A stretch of 64,000 bases of DNA from Shimwellia pseudoproteus (GTDB taxonomy: Bacteria > Pseudomonadota > Gammaproteobacteria > Enterobacterales > Enterobacteriaceae), in contig NZ_WBXP01000013.1 in the NCBI RefSeq assembly GCF_016415625.1, forward strand, positions 25,162-89,161. Reading direction: 5' to 3'. The notes below the pieces were generated by a model. It searched no databases. It worked only from the letters and a program-made list of their open reading frames with translations, and had not been told where the DNA came from. This document shows positions 33,302 through 44,772 of the stretch, piece after piece. The number at the start of each line of letters is the position of its first letter. Position 1 is the stretch's first letter. The translations under genes and the position numbers were made by a program.

Positions 33302-33317
33302 TGTGATCTAAATCACT
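33302..33317. promoter_or_regulatory. Candidate CRP site between aaeX and aaeR
   Basis: TGTGA-TCTAAA-TCACT matches the CRP consensus at nine of ten positions. It ends 18 bases before the aaeR start and about 210 bases upstream of aaeX, so it could repress aaeR or activate the divergent operon. Confidence 0.5.
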
Positions 33318-33335
33318 TTTAAGCCAGAGTGAATA

Positions 33336-34286
33336 ATGGAACGTTTAAAACGAATGTCAGTGTTCGCCAAAGTTGTCGAACTGGGCTCCTTTACCGCCGC
33401 AGCGCGGCAGCTGCAAATGAGTGTCTCCTCCATCAGCCAGACGGTATCGAAACTTGAGGATGAGCTGCAGGTTAAACTACTGAACCACAGCACCCGCAGC
33501 ATTGGCCTTACCGAGGCCGGAAAAATTTACTATCAGGGCTGCCGGCGAATGCTGTTTGAAGTGCAGGACGTCCACGAACAGCTCTATGCATTTAACAATA
33601 CGCCAATCGGCACCCTAAAAATTGGTAGCTCTTCAACAATGGCACAAAATGTGCTGGCAGATATGACGGCGCGCATGCTGAAGGAGTACCCGGGGCTGAC
33701 TGTCAACCTGGTGACCGGCATTCCGGCACCGGACTTGATAGCCGATGGGCTGGATCTTGTGATCCGGGTGGGCACCCTGCGTGATTCCAGCTTGTTCTCC
33801 CGCCATCTGGGCTCGATGCCGATGGTGGTGTGCGCCGCCCGGAGCTATCTGGCCACCCACGGCATACCGGAAAAGCCCGGGGATATGGTGAACCACTCCT
33901 GGCTGGCCTATAGCGTGCGCCCGGATAACGAATTTGAACTGATCACCCCGGAAGGTGCCGTCTCCCGGCTCAGCCCCGAGGGGCGCTTTGAAACCAACGA
34001 CCCCATGACCCTGAGCCGCTGGCTGCGGGCCGGAGCCGGGATCGCCTATGTCCCGCTGATGTGGGTGATCAATGAGATCCACAACGGCGAACTGGAGATC
34101 CTCTTCCCCGAGTACCTCTCCAACCCCCGGCCGGTGTACGCCCTCTATACCGAGAAGGACAAACTGCCGCTCAAGGTCCAGGTATGCATCAACTACCTGA
34201 CCGAGTATTTACAGGATGTGGCGAAGCATTATCAGGGGGTGCGCGGGCAGCGCAGAGGCGGGGGGAATAATAGCCGGGAGGATTAA
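33336..34286 (+). CDS. aaeR: LysR-type regulator AaeR
   Basis: Activator of the divergent aaeXAB operon in response to aromatic carboxylates. 316 residues (E. coli 309): N-terminal winged helix (about 1-60, SFTAAARQLQMSVSSISQTVSKLE) and periplasmic-binding-like effector domain (about 90-295). The extra residues are a C-terminal Arg/Gly/Asn tail (RGQRRGGGNNSRED). Converges on tldD. Confidence 0.96.
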   Translation: MERLKRMSVFAKVVELGSFTAAARQLQMSVSSISQTVSKLEDELQVKLLNHSTRSIGLTEAGKIYYQGCRRMLFEVQDVHEQLYAFNNTPIGTLKIGSSSTMAQNVLADMTARMLKEYPGLTVNLVTGIPAPDLIADGLDLVIRVGTLRDSSLFSRHLGSMPMVVCAARSYLATHGIPEKPGDMVNHSWLAYSVRPDNEFELITPEGAVSRLSPEGRFETNDPMTLSRWLRAGAGIAYVPLMWVINEIHNGELEILFPEYLSNPRPVYALYTEKDKLPLKVQVCINYLTEYLQDVAKHYQGVRGQRRGGGNNSRED

Positions 34287-34302
34287 TCCCGGCTACTGGG
34301 TA

Positions 34303-35751
34303 TCAGGCCGTGCCGCCAACCGTGAGGTTGTCCACTTTCAGGGTCGGCTGGCCGACACCAACCGGCACACTTTGCCCTTCTTTACCACACACCCCGACAC
34401 CGGCGTCGAGACGCAGATCATTACCGACCATGGAGATTTGCTGCATGGTTTCAATACCAGAGCCAATCAGGGTCGCCCCTTTCACCGGGGTGGTCACTTT
34501 CCCTTTCTCAATCAGGTAAGCTTCAGAGGTCGAGAAGACAAACTTACCGGAGGTGATATCCACCTGGCCTCCGCCAAAGTTCGGCGCGTAGATGCCATAA
34601 TCCACCGACTCAATAATCTCCTGCGGCGTTGATTTCCCGGCCAGCATATAGGTATTGGTCATACGCGGCATTGGCAGATGGGCATAAGATTCACGGCGAC
34701 CGTTACCGGTGGGGTTCAGGCCCATCAAGCGCGCATTCAGCTTGTCCTGCATAAAGCCTTTCAGAATGCCGTTTTCAATCAGCACATTGTATTGCCCCGG
34801 TACCCCTTCATCATCAATGGAGAGCGAGCCACGGCGGTCCACCAGGGTGCCATCATCCACCACGGTACAAAGCGCAGAGGCCACCAGCTGCCCCATCTGG
34901 CCACTGAACACTGAGGTTCCACGCCGGTTAAAATCACCTTCCAGCCCGTGGCCGACGGCTTCATGCAGCAGTACGCCCGGCCACCCGGCACCCAGCACCA
35001 CCGGCAGCATTCCCGCCGGGGCCGCTACCGCAGACAGGTTAACCAGCGCCATGCGCACCGCTTCTTTTGCCCAGGCATCAACCCGGGACTCGCCATCATC
35101 CTGAGGTTGCAGGAACCATTCATAGCCAAAACGGCCACCGCCACCGCTGGCGCCGCGTTCGCGCTTACCGTCCTGCTCCACCTGCACACTCACCGACAAA
35201 CGCACCAGCGGGCGAACATCCGCCGCCAGGGTACCGTCAGTTGCCGCCACCAGAATCAGCTCATAGACCCCGCTCAGGCTGGCGGTCACTTCCTGGACCC
35301 GGGCATCGGCCCTGCGGGCCACACTGTCAACCCGCTTCAGGATATCCAGCTTCTCTTCCCGGCTCATGCTCTGTAATGGATCAATCGCCGCATACAGCGG
35401 GCTGTGCGATACCGCGCCCAGGGTACGGGTTTTACCATCCCCTTGCTCGCGGACAATACTGCGGGCAGCATGGGCACTCTGCTCCAGCGCCAGCAGGCTG
35501 ATCTGGTCCGCATAGGCGAAGCCGGTTTTCTCGCCGCTTACCGCCCGGATCCCGACCCCTTGATCAATGTTATATGAGCCATCTTTGACAATGCTATCTT
35601 CCAGTACCCAGGATTCGTGATAGCTCGACTGGAAATAAAGATCGCCATAATCCAGACGGCGTTCAGACAACTGCCCAAGGATGGTAAAAAGATCCTGATG
35701 ATTAAGGCCATTCGCAGTCAGTAACTGCTCGCTTACCAGGTTCAGACTCAT
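34303..35751 (-). CDS. tldD: Metalloprotease subunit TldD
   Basis: With TldE (PmbA, not in this window) forms a zinc protease that matures microcin B17 and degrades CcdA. 482 residues (E. coli 481). The zinc-binding [11 protein letters not shown] motif lies near residue 263. Downstream of yhdP on the same strand. Confidence 0.97.
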   Translation of the reverse strand: MSLNLVSEQLLTANGLNHQDLFTILGQLSERRLDYGDLYFQSSYHESWVLEDSIVKDGSYNIDQGVGIRAVSGEKTGFAYADQISLLALEQSAHAARSIVREQGDGKTRTLGAVSHSPLYAAIDPLQSMSREEKLDILKRVDSVARRADARVQEVTASLSGVYELILVAATDGTLAADVRPLVRLSVSVQVEQDGKRERGASGGGGRFGYEWFLQPQDDGESRVDAWAKEAVRMALVNLSAVAAPAGMLPVVLGAGWPGVLLHEAVGHGLEGDFNRRGTSVFSGQMGQLVASALCTVVDDGTLVDRRGSLSIDDEGVPGQYNVLIENGILKGFMQDKLNARLMGLNPTGNGRRESYAHLPMPRMTNTYMLAGKSTPQEIIESVDYGIYAPNFGGGQVDITSGKFVFSTSEAYLIEKGKVTTPVKGATLIGSGIETMQQISMVGNDLRLDAGVGVCGKEGQSVPVGVGQPTLKVDNLTVGGTA

Positions 35752-35888
35752 CGTTTTGCTACTCTTCTGGTGACCACCGCGAGGGTGGTTAAATGGTTTC
35801 AGTCCGGCTCTGCCCCCGCATCACACGGGGGCAGGCGAATTAACGGGGATATCTATTGAGATTGCGGTAATTCATCGCCCGCGTCAAA

Positions 35889-38800
35889 TTATTGCTTTTT
35901 GGGAACCCGCGGCTGGCGCAGCACTTCGTTCACCTGCGGCTTATCCATCGGCCCGGTTATCCGGTAACGCAGCACGGAGATCTTGCTCCAGATGGGCCCC
36001 AGCACCTTGCTGGCAGCAAACACTGCCGCCCCCACTATTGGGTTTATAGCAAAGGCCGTGGCGACCCCCACCGTCGCCGAAATTTCCGGGGCGATCACCG
36101 CTTCCATATTCAGCCGACGGTTGACCAGATCCACCGACCCCTGCATGGCGATATCGGCTTCCAGCCCATCCACCAGCGTATCGTCGGTATGCATCACCCC
36201 ATCTTTGATCCACGAGGTGCTGTGGATCGAGTCAAAATAAAACCCACTGCCAAAGGTATCGCTGAAATCAAACCGCAGCTTACGCAGCAGCGCATCAAAG
36301 CTCACTAACCGCAGTAACTGCCCGGTGCGGCCGGTGCCGAGATCGGTAATTACCCCTTTTCCCAGCGCCACTTTCAGTATGCCACTGAGTGAGGAAACCT
36401 GCGGACGCCAGGGGGCATCCCGCCAGTGCAGATCGTAATTCACATTAAAAGAGGCATCCTGTACCGGGGAGATCTGGCCAAAGAAGTCCGCCGCGGCATT
36501 GAGTTTTTTCCCTTTCAGGATACCTTTCAGGGAGGTGCGCACTTCGCTGGGTTTATTCACCCATTCACCGCTGGCGGTAAGCTGGGCAAAGCCGGTATCA
36601 ATCAGGCCATTACTCAGGGTCAGCGTCTTATCCTGCACCGCCAGGTCCCCATCAATACGGCCATATTTCTGGCCCCACAGCCAGCACTCTTTACAGCGTA
36701 ATTGCAGCGCCGGCCAGCGGGAGAAATCAATACTGTGGCTATCCGCCGTAGCAATACCCGGCGCCCCACTGGCAGCGGCCGGCATGGTTGGATTGAAATA
36801 GAGATATTTGATGTCCGCTTCCCAGGGGCCAGATTTGCGCATCAGCAGGCTGCCGTTGATTTCACGTCCTTCAGCGCTGACCTGGGTTCCCCCCGGTAAC
36901 GGCTGGGAAATAAGGCTGATATTTTTCCACTGCTGGCCTCCCATGGTCAGTTGCGGGGTGCGTAAGGTCACCCGCGACGGGAAGACGGTGGTAGAGCTGA
37001 CGTGATCGGCCGCCCCCTGCTGAAACAGCGCCAGCCACTGCGCGCCATCCAGCGCCGGAAGATTCAGTTCTATCTCACTCTCTCCGGGCAGTGGCGGGGT
37101 AGTTTTCGCGTCAGAGGCCAGAATGGCGCTGTCGAGAGTGAGTTTGTTTTTCAGTAACCAGCGGCTGTTAAAACGGTTATTCCCCGCGCTGGCGGTTAAA
37201 TCAAAATGGTTAAGATCGCCCTTCACCTGCACATTGACCGGCAGCGCATCACCGGCTGATTTCGCCGCCGGGGCCGGTAACTGGCTGGAGAACTGCCGGA
37301 GATCGCCATTCAGATCGACACGGTAGCCTGTCCCGCCGCGGTAAGGCAGGTCGATGGCCACCTTCCCTTGCCAGGGAATGCTGCCGCGGACTTTATTCTC
37401 TACCTGGCCGGGTAATACCCCCATCCGGGCTGGCTGCCAGTCCCCCTGCAGGTTAACCCCCACGCTGTAAGCACTGGCCCCCTGTTTGGTATTGAAGTCG
37501 ATCCCCACCGGCTGGTTGAACCAGCTCGCCCGCAGGGGCTGGCTCTGTAAATCACCATTCACAAAACTGAATTTTCCGCTCAGCCCTTTCAGGGTGGTAT
37601 TAAGCGGTTTGATAAACAACTGGTTATCCCGCAGCGTGACATCCCCTTTGGCGGTGGTCATTGCGCCATCCAGCGGAATATCGAGATTCAGTTTGGCATT
37701 CACCCCGCCGGAAAGCTGCAACTGCTCCAGGGTAGCCCCCAGAGAGTCATCCAGCGGCGTTTGCCGGAAATAAGGCCCCACGGCATCCCCCGGGCCGGCG
37801 ATATCCGCGCTGATCAGCAGCTGATCTTTGTCATAGTGCGGGATGTCGGCAGTCAACCCGCTGGCTTTGACCCCGCCCAGCATCACGGCGTTGGTTTTCA
37901 TCCATAAACCGTCGTTCACAAAGTCGAGATCAATATCAAAGTGCTGTAACGCGGGCCAGTCCGGCTGGAAGGCAAAGGTGGCATTATGCAGCGGCACCCA
38001 CACCTGGAACTGGCCCTCATTATGTTTATACGGGAATAAATGCGGGTTACCGCCATAGACCAGGGTGGCGTTATCGGCCTGGCCGCCCTGAATCGCGCCG
38101 CTCAGGTAATCCACCAGCGCTTTACCCATCAAGTTTTCCGGGAAATAGCGCCAGGCATTACCGCCATCACTGGTGGCGATCCCCGCCAGAATACTGAGCC
38201 AGGGCTGATCATTCTGCGGCTGGCTGTAGCGGAAGTCCCCCGCCGCCCGGACACCGGTCGCCGCGACATCAATATTGCTGCCGTCCAGATACCAGCCATC
38301 GGCGTTGTTCTTCCAGCTCAGGGTCGCCTTGCCGTGCTGTATCTCCAGCGGGGCCCGGAATACTCCCTGATACGGCATTTTGGCATTGTCGACCCGGGCG
38401 GTGACCTGGCCGTCCTCCACGCTACCCGACAGCGTGCCGGATAAATGCGCCACCCCGGGGATCAGCTGCCACTGCTGCCAGCTCACCCCTTGCCACTGGC
38501 CCTGAAAACGGGTTTTAGCGCTGTCTTGCAGGGGGATATCTGCCGCCAGCAGCACGATTTTTCCGCTGGGCTGCATGGCGCGCCAGATAGGACCAATCTG
38601 GTCAGAGAATTTTTCACCAAACGGCAGTAATGGCGTGAGATTTTCCAGGTTCAGGTCCCGGGCCCGTACCCGTAATTCACCGTTTTGTGGCTGACCCGCT
38701 GCCGGTTTATCGGCGCCTTGCGGTAGCCAGGCCAGCGCCAGGCTGCCGTCTGACCAGGGGGTGTTATCAATCTTGATGCGGGTAGACGGGATGGTCACCT

Positions 38801-39686
38801 GCCAGCCATTATCAACCTGGGTGATCTCCGCCATTAAGTCGTCCACCACCAGATGGTGGGCGCGATTGTCCCCTTGCCAGCGGGCGCCGCCTTTGCGCAG
38901 CCAGACATTACCCCCGGCAATGTCGCCCTTACTGATATTCAACCAGGCAGTCATACTAAAGCTGGCGGCATCAAGGGCGACCTTTTCCTGGGCCCATTTA
39001 TTGAGCCAGGGTTTTACATCGACGTCATCGGCCTGCATCCAGACCGTGCCGTGGTTGAGCACCCCGCTCTCATCGCGCAGATCCATTCGCACCGACACCA
39101 GCCCATGCTGGCCGTTAAAACTGGATAAATTCACCGTCCCTTCCGCACGATGGCGGTTACGGGAGTTGAGCCATGTCAGCTGGGGGATACTCAGCTCGGC
39201 GCGCTGGCCTGAGAGGGTAAGAAAACTGAGGGTGCTGTCGCGCAGATCAAAGTGATCGAACTGGTACAAAAACAGATCGCGGAATTTATCCGCCTGCAGG
39301 TCGCCGCTATCGCTGTTCTGTGTCAGGGGAGTATTGGTCCGCACATGCAGCTGGTAGAAGGTCAGATCCCGGAATTGCCAGCGCATATGCAGCAGGCTTT
39401 GCCAGACATCCAGCGCCAGGGTCACCCGTTTGGCGGACAGGCTTCTGCCATCCTCCATACTGACGGAGATATCGCGGGCATCCAGCGTCGGCCCAAAGCT
39501 CCGCCAGTCGGCTTGCAGGGCGCCGACTTTTATCGGCAGCCCAGTATAGGCGTCGACTTTAGCCAATAGCGTGGGGCGCAAGCTATCAAGATGCGGCAAC
39601 AGCAGGCGAAAGCCGCTCACCACCAGGGCTGCGGCCACCACCAACGATGCGCCTGTGAGTAATAGGATCCCCGGCAGTCGCCTCAC
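35889..39686 (-). CDS. yhdP: AsmA-like phospholipid transport protein YhdP
   Basis: Very long envelope protein, 1265 residues (E. coli 1266). In E. coli it moves phospholipids towards the outer membrane, redundantly with TamB and YdbH. An N-terminal membrane anchor (about 5-28) is followed by a periplasmic DUF3971/AsmA-type beta-groove over most of the length; the C-terminus carries a hydrophobic segment near 1220 and ends RQPRVPKKQ. Between rng and tldD. Confidence 0.97.
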   Translation of the reverse strand: MRRLPGILLLTGASLVVAAALVVSGFRLLLPHLDSLRPTLLAKVDAYTGLPIKVGALQADWRSFGPTLDARDISVSMEDGRSLSAKRVTLALDVWQSLLHMRWQFRDLTFYQLHVRTNTPLTQNSDSGDLQADKFRDLFLYQFDHFDLRDSTLSFLTLSGQRAELSIPQLTWLNSRNRHRAEGTVNLSSFNGQHGLVSVRMDLRDESGVLNHGTVWMQADDVDVKPWLNKWAQEKVALDAASFSMTAWLNISKGDIAGGNVWLRKGGARWQGDNRAHHLVVDDLMAEITQVDNGWQVTIPSTRIKIDNTPWSDGSLALAWLPQGADKPAAGQPQNGELRVRARDLNLENLTPLLPFGEKFSDQIGPIWRAMQPSGKIVLLAADIPLQDSAKTRFQGQWQGVSWQQWQLIPGVAHLSGTLSGSVEDGQVTARVDNAKMPYQGVFRAPLEIQHGKATLSWKNNADGWYLDGSNIDVAATGVRAAGDFRYSQPQNDQPWLSILAGIATSDGGNAWRYFPENLMGKALVDYLSGAIQGGQADNATLVYGGNPHLFPYKHNEGQFQVWVPLHNATFAFQPDWPALQHFDIDLDFVNDGLWMKTNAVMLGGVKASGLTADIPHYDKDQLLISADIAGPGDAVGPYFRQTPLDDSLGATLEQLQLSGGVNAKLNLDIPLDGAMTTAKGDVTLRDNQLFIKPLNTTLKGLSGKFSFVNGDLQSQPLRASWFNQPVGIDFNTKQGASAYSVGVNLQGDWQPARMGVLPGQVENKVRGSIPWQGKVAIDLPYRGGTGYRVDLNGDLRQFSSQLPAPAAKSAGDALPVNVQVKGDLNHFDLTASAGNNRFNSRWLLKNKLTLDSAILASDAKTTPPLPGESEIELNLPALDGAQWLALFQQGAADHVSSTTVFPSRVTLRTPQLTMGGQQWKNISLISQPLPGGTQVSAEGREINGSLLMRKSGPWEADIKYLYFNPTMPAAASGAPGIATADSHSIDFSRWPALQLRCKECWLWGQKYGRIDGDLAVQDKTLTLSNGLIDTGFAQLTASGEWVNKPSEVRTSLKGILKGKKLNAAADFFGQISPVQDASFNVNYDLHWRDAPWRPQVSSLSGILKVALGKGVITDLGTGRTGQLLRLVSFDALLRKLRFDFSDTFGSGFYFDSIHSTSWIKDGVMHTDDTLVDGLEADIAMQGSVDLVNRRLNMEAVIAPEISATVGVATAFAINPIVGAAVFAASKVLGPIWSKISVLRYRITGPMDKPQVNEVLRQPRVPKKQ

Positions 39687-39743
39687 GTGTATCTCCTTGT
39701 TAGCCGCTGTCGCGGGCCGTAACGTCGTGCAATCTCCGGGGAG

Positions 39744-41213
39744 TTACATCATGACTACGTCAAACTGCTCCTGGTTATAGAGCGGTTCGATTTGTACTTT
39801 CACCTGCTTGCCGACAAATATTTCGACTTCGGCCAGCGCGTGGGACTCCTCGCCTTTCAGCACTTCCGCTACCGACTGAGACGCGTAGACCAGGAAGCGA
39901 TCGGAATCGTAGGCGTGATGCACGCGCACAATTTCGCGCATGATCTCATAGCATACCGTCTCGACCGTTTTCACCGTACCGCGCCCGTGGCAGGTTGGGC
40001 ATTCGCTGCATAGCACGTGCTCAATGCTTTCCCGGGTGCGCTTACGGGTCATTTCCACCAGCCCTAACTGCGAAAAGCCACTGATACCGGTTTTTACCCG
40101 ATCTTTACTCAGCGCCTGCTCCAGGGAGTGCAGCACCCGTCGCCGGTGATCTTCATTGCTCATGTCAATAAAGTCGATAATGATAATCCCCCCAAGGTTA
40201 CGCAGCCGCAGCTGGCGGGCGATGGCCTGGGTGGCTTCAATATTGGTATTGAAAATGGTGTCATCAAGATTGCGGTGCCCGACGAAAGCACCGGTGTTGA
40301 TATCAATGGTGGTCATCGCCTCGGTCTGGTCAATAATCAGATAACCGCCGGACTTGAGCTCCACTTTACGCTCCAGCGCACGCTGGATTTCATTTTCAAC
40401 ATCATAAAGATCAAAGATAGGTTGCTGGCCGCTGTAATGCTCAAGTTTCCCCGTCATATCCGGAATATATTCCCCGGTAAACTCCTGGAGCATATCGAAG
40501 GTCAAGCGGGAGTCGACCCGGATACGATCCAGTGACGTATCGGCAAAATCGCGCAGTACGCGCTGGGCGAGCGCCAGCTCACCGTACAGCTGATAGCGGG
40601 TCTGGTGGCGTTTTTTACGCTCCATCACCTTGGTCCAGACACGTTTCAGGTAGGCCGCATCGGAGGCCAGATCGTCTTCACAGATCCCTTCCGCCGCTGT
40701 GCGAATAATAAAACCGCCCTGCTCGTCACAATAGGACGATACCACCGCCTTCAGGCGTTCGCGCTCACTCTCACTTTCAATGCGCTGGGATACCCCTACG
40801 TGAGACGCACCGGGCATAAACACCAGGTAGCGGGACGGCAGGGTAATATCCGTGGTCAGGCGCGCCCCTTTGGTACCCAGCGGATCTTTCACCACCTGCA
40901 CCATCAGATCCTGCCCCTGGCGAACCAGCTCAGAAATGTCCCGCACGGTAAAGTTCTTTTGCTCATCCCCGGCGACACATTCTGTGTGGGGCATGATGTC
41001 GGAGGCATGCAAAAACGCGGCTTTATCCAGACCAATATCTACAAATGCCGCCTGCATTCCAGGCAGGACACGACTAACGCGACCTTTGTAGATATTGCCT
41101 ACAATCCCGCGCCGGGCTTCACGTTCAATGTGAATCTCCTGCAGGATCCCCCCGTCGATATAGGCCACCCTGGTCTCTGAAGGGGTGATATTTACCAGTA
41201 ATTCAGCTGTCAT
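39744..41213 (-). CDS. rng: Ribonuclease G
   Basis: Endoribonuclease that matures the 5' end of 16S rRNA and cleaves some mRNAs. 489 residues, the E. coli length: S1 RNA-binding domain (about 38-120), 5'-sensor and DNase I-like catalytic domain with metal-binding Asp residues near 304 (TIDINTGAF) and 347 (IIDFIDM), and the zinc-link CPTC near 405. Start overlaps yhdE by 11 bases. Confidence 0.98.
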   Translation of the reverse strand: MTAELLVNITPSETRVAYIDGGILQEIHIEREARRGIVGNIYKGRVSRVLPGMQAAFVDIGLDKAAFLHASDIMPHTECVAGDEQKNFTVRDISELVRQGQDLMVQVVKDPLGTKGARLTTDITLPSRYLVFMPGASHVGVSQRIESESERERLKAVVSSYCDEQGGFIIRTAAEGICEDDLASDAAYLKRVWTKVMERKKRHQTRYQLYGELALAQRVLRDFADTSLDRIRVDSRLTFDMLQEFTGEYIPDMTGKLEHYSGQQPIFDLYDVENEIQRALERKVELKSGGYLIIDQTEAMTTIDINTGAFVGHRNLDDTIFNTNIEATQAIARQLRLRNLGGIIIIDFIDMSNEDHRRRVLHSLEQALSKDRVKTGISGFSQLGLVEMTRKRTRESIEHVLCSECPTCHGRGTVKTVETVCYEIMREIVRVHHAYDSDRFLVYASQSVAEVLKGEESHALAEVEIFVGKQVKVQIEPLYNQEQFDVVMM

Positions 41214-41799
41214 TTTTACTTCTCCCGTCCCGCAATGCGTCGAACTGTCTCAGCAGCTCCCGGGTTTCCACCAGAGGCAAGCCGACAACAGCGTGGTAAC
41301 TGCCATGAATTTCCCTGACAAAACAGCCACCGGCCCCCTGGATACCATAGGCACCGGCTTTGTCCAGCGGCTCGCCGCTGGCAACGTAGTGGTGAATATC
41401 CTCTGCCGATAACCGGCAAAAGGTCACCGCGGTGGTCACCAGGCAGTGCAGCACCTGCTGGCGATCAGCAATGGCTACCGCCGTCATCACCTGGTGCGTT
41501 TGCCCGGATAACTGCCCCAACATCCGGGCAGCGTGCTCAGGATCACGCGGCTTCTCCAGCACCTCACCATTAAGGATAACAATGGTATCCGCTCCCAGCA
41601 CAGGTAAATCACGTGGTGCCATGACGACACCGGCCCGGGCTTTATCCCGGGCCAGGCGCTGGACATACTGTTCTGGGGTTTCACCGGCCTGGCGCTGCTC
41701 TTCAATCCCCGGGACAATTCGCTCGAATTGTATTCCCATCAGGCTGAGCAGCTCCTGGCGCCGCGGGGAACCGGAAGCAAGATAAAGCATGGTTATCAT
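41203..41799 (-). CDS. yhdE: Maf-family nucleoside triphosphate pyrophosphatase YhdE
   Basis: House-cleaning pyrophosphatase acting on dTTP and UTP and modified forms. 198 residues (E. coli 197). The Maf signature [10 protein letters not shown] follows the start and LGADTIVIL lies near 70. AAGG stands seven bases before the first ATG; an alternative ATG three codons later is possible. Between mreD and rng. Confidence 0.96.
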   Translation of the reverse strand: MITMLYLASGSPRRQELLSLMGIQFERIVPGIEEQRQAGETPEQYVQRLARDKARAGVVMAPRDLPVLGADTIVILNGEVLEKPRDPEHAARMLGQLSGQTHQVMTAVAIADRQQVLHCLVTTAVTFCRLSAEDIHHYVASGEPLDKAGAYGIQGAGGCFVREIHGSYHAVVGLPLVETRELLRQFDALRDGRSKNDS

Positions 41800-41808
41800 C
41801 GACCTTAA

Positions 41809-42297
41809 TTATTGCACGGCAAACTGTTGGCGAATTTTGCGCATCAGTAAGAATATCCAGGGCCAGAGCACACCGTTAACTACACTACTCCAGAACACTT
41901 CCGGGCGGAAAGAGACATTAATCACTAAAAACTCTGCCCAGAAAACAATGAGATCGGTAGCCAGTGAGAGTAGCACAACCACCAGCGCCTGCTGCCAGAG
42001 CGCCAGATTACGGAACAACTGAAATTTTAACGCCACCAGATAGGCAATAATACTCAGGGACAGTGCCCGGACCCCCAGCGTTGAACCGCTGATCAAATCC
42101 AGCACCGCCCCCATAATAAAGCCCATCCCGACGTTAACCCGGTGGGGTAATGCCAGGATCCAGTAGATCAAGATCAGTAATACCCAGTTCGGCCGGTAGA
42201 CCAACAGGTCGTCCGGCCAGGGCATGACTTGCAGTAACAGGGCAATCAGAAAAGAGAGCCAGATAACCCAGCGACCCTGACTACGATAACTCGCCAC
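41809..42297 (-). CDS. mreD: Rod-shape protein MreD
   Basis: Polytopic inner-membrane partner of MreC in the elongasome; 162 residues with about five membrane segments, the E. coli length. Starts with GTG, overlapping the mreC TAG stop by one base (TAGTG); AGGGAGG lies about nine bases upstream inside mreC, indicating translational coupling. Confidence 0.97.
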   Translation of the reverse strand: MASYRSQGRWVIWLSFLIALLLQVMPWPDDLLVYRPNWVLLILIYWILALPHRVNVGMGFIMGAVLDLISGSTLGVRALSLSIIAYLVALKFQLFRNLALWQQALVVVLLSLATDLIVFWAEFLVINVSFRPEVFWSSVVNGVLWPWIFLLMRKIRQQFAVQ

Positions 42298-43328
42298 TAA
42301 TTGCCTCCCTGGGCCGCAGGCGCTGCGGCGGGTTGACCATTTGCAGCAGGTGCAGCGGGCACAGGGGTGGTGGTGGTTGCCGGCGCGATACCCGGCGACG
42401 GCGGCCCCATGGTGGTCGGCGCAGGCAATACCTGAGGCATCATCTGCATCAGGCGTTCATTGGCCACGCGGTGCACTTCTTCCGGTGTCATTGGGTTGGC
42501 GCCGTTACGGTCCGCCCCCCACAACAGCAGCAAATAGCGCAGACGCTGCAAACCCGCCGTCGGGCGAGCCTGAATCACGGTATAGGCGCGCTGAGTATCC
42601 AGTTTAACGGAAGAGACTACCGCTACCGGATACCCTTCAGGGAAACGTCCCCCCAGCCCGGAGGTCACCAGGACATCACCTACCCGAATGTCGGTATTCC
42701 CCGGCAGGTGTTCCAGCTGTAAATCATCAGTGCATCCGTTACCGGCAGCAATCACACGAATGTCGTTGCGCAGCACCTGAATCGGCAGCGCATGTGTCAC
42801 ATCACAAATCAGCAATACGCGACTGGTCAGTTTGGCGACTGCAACCACCTGCCCGACCACGCCTTTATCACTGATAACCGGCTGTCCTTCATAGACGCCG
42901 TTGACGCTACCTTTATCAATAACCACCTGATCACTGTAAGGGTCATTGACGGTAGAGATCACCTGAGTGACCATTTTTTGCTCATCCTGGCGCAAAGGGG
43001 AGCCCAACAGTTCGCGCAGACGGGCATTTTCCTGCTTGTACTGGCCCAGCATCAGTAATTCACTGTTTTTCAGGATTAATTCCTGACGCAATGCGCGGTT
43101 TTCCAGCTCTATTTGTTGGCGAGAGCCGAGGGTTTGCGACACATTATCCAGTAATTCACGGGGACCATTTGATATAAAATAGAAAGGGCTGACGGCAGTG
43201 TCCATGTACGTTCGAATCTGGCTGAACGTACCCAGGCGGCTGTCGGCAATAATGACACCAAGCGCAACCAGCACCGCCAAAATAAGGCGAATCTGTAGCG
43301 ACGGGCCACGGCTAAAAATGGGCTTCAT
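42297..43328 (-). CDS. mreC: Rod-shape protein MreC
   Basis: Bitopic inner-membrane elongasome protein that activates the PBP2-RodA synthase. 343 residues, shorter than the 367 recalled for E. coli. N-terminal anchor (about 12-28), coiled coil (about 65-105), periplasmic beta domains, then a low-complexity Ala/Pro/Thr tail from about 295 ([12 protein letters not shown] and so on). The length difference lies in this tail. Confidence 0.97.
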   Translation of the reverse strand: MKPIFSRGPSLQIRLILAVLVALGVIIADSRLGTFSQIRTYMDTAVSPFYFISNGPRELLDNVSQTLGSRQQIELENRALRQELILKNSELLMLGQYKQENARLRELLGSPLRQDEQKMVTQVISTVNDPYSDQVVIDKGSVNGVYEGQPVISDKGVVGQVVAVAKLTSRVLLICDVTHALPIQVLRNDIRVIAAGNGCTDDLQLEHLPGNTDIRVGDVLVTSGLGGRFPEGYPVAVVSSVKLDTQRAYTVIQARPTAGLQRLRYLLLLWGADRNGANPMTPEEVHRVANERLMQMMPQVLPAPTTMGPPSPGIAPATTTTPVPAAPAANGQPAAAPAAQGGN

Positions 43329-43395
43329 AGGCTATGCGTATTTCCGGGCCAACAGAACAGGGCAACCCCACGGATTGCCCCTCACCTGCGGCAGA

Positions 43396-44772
<1,377 letters not shown>

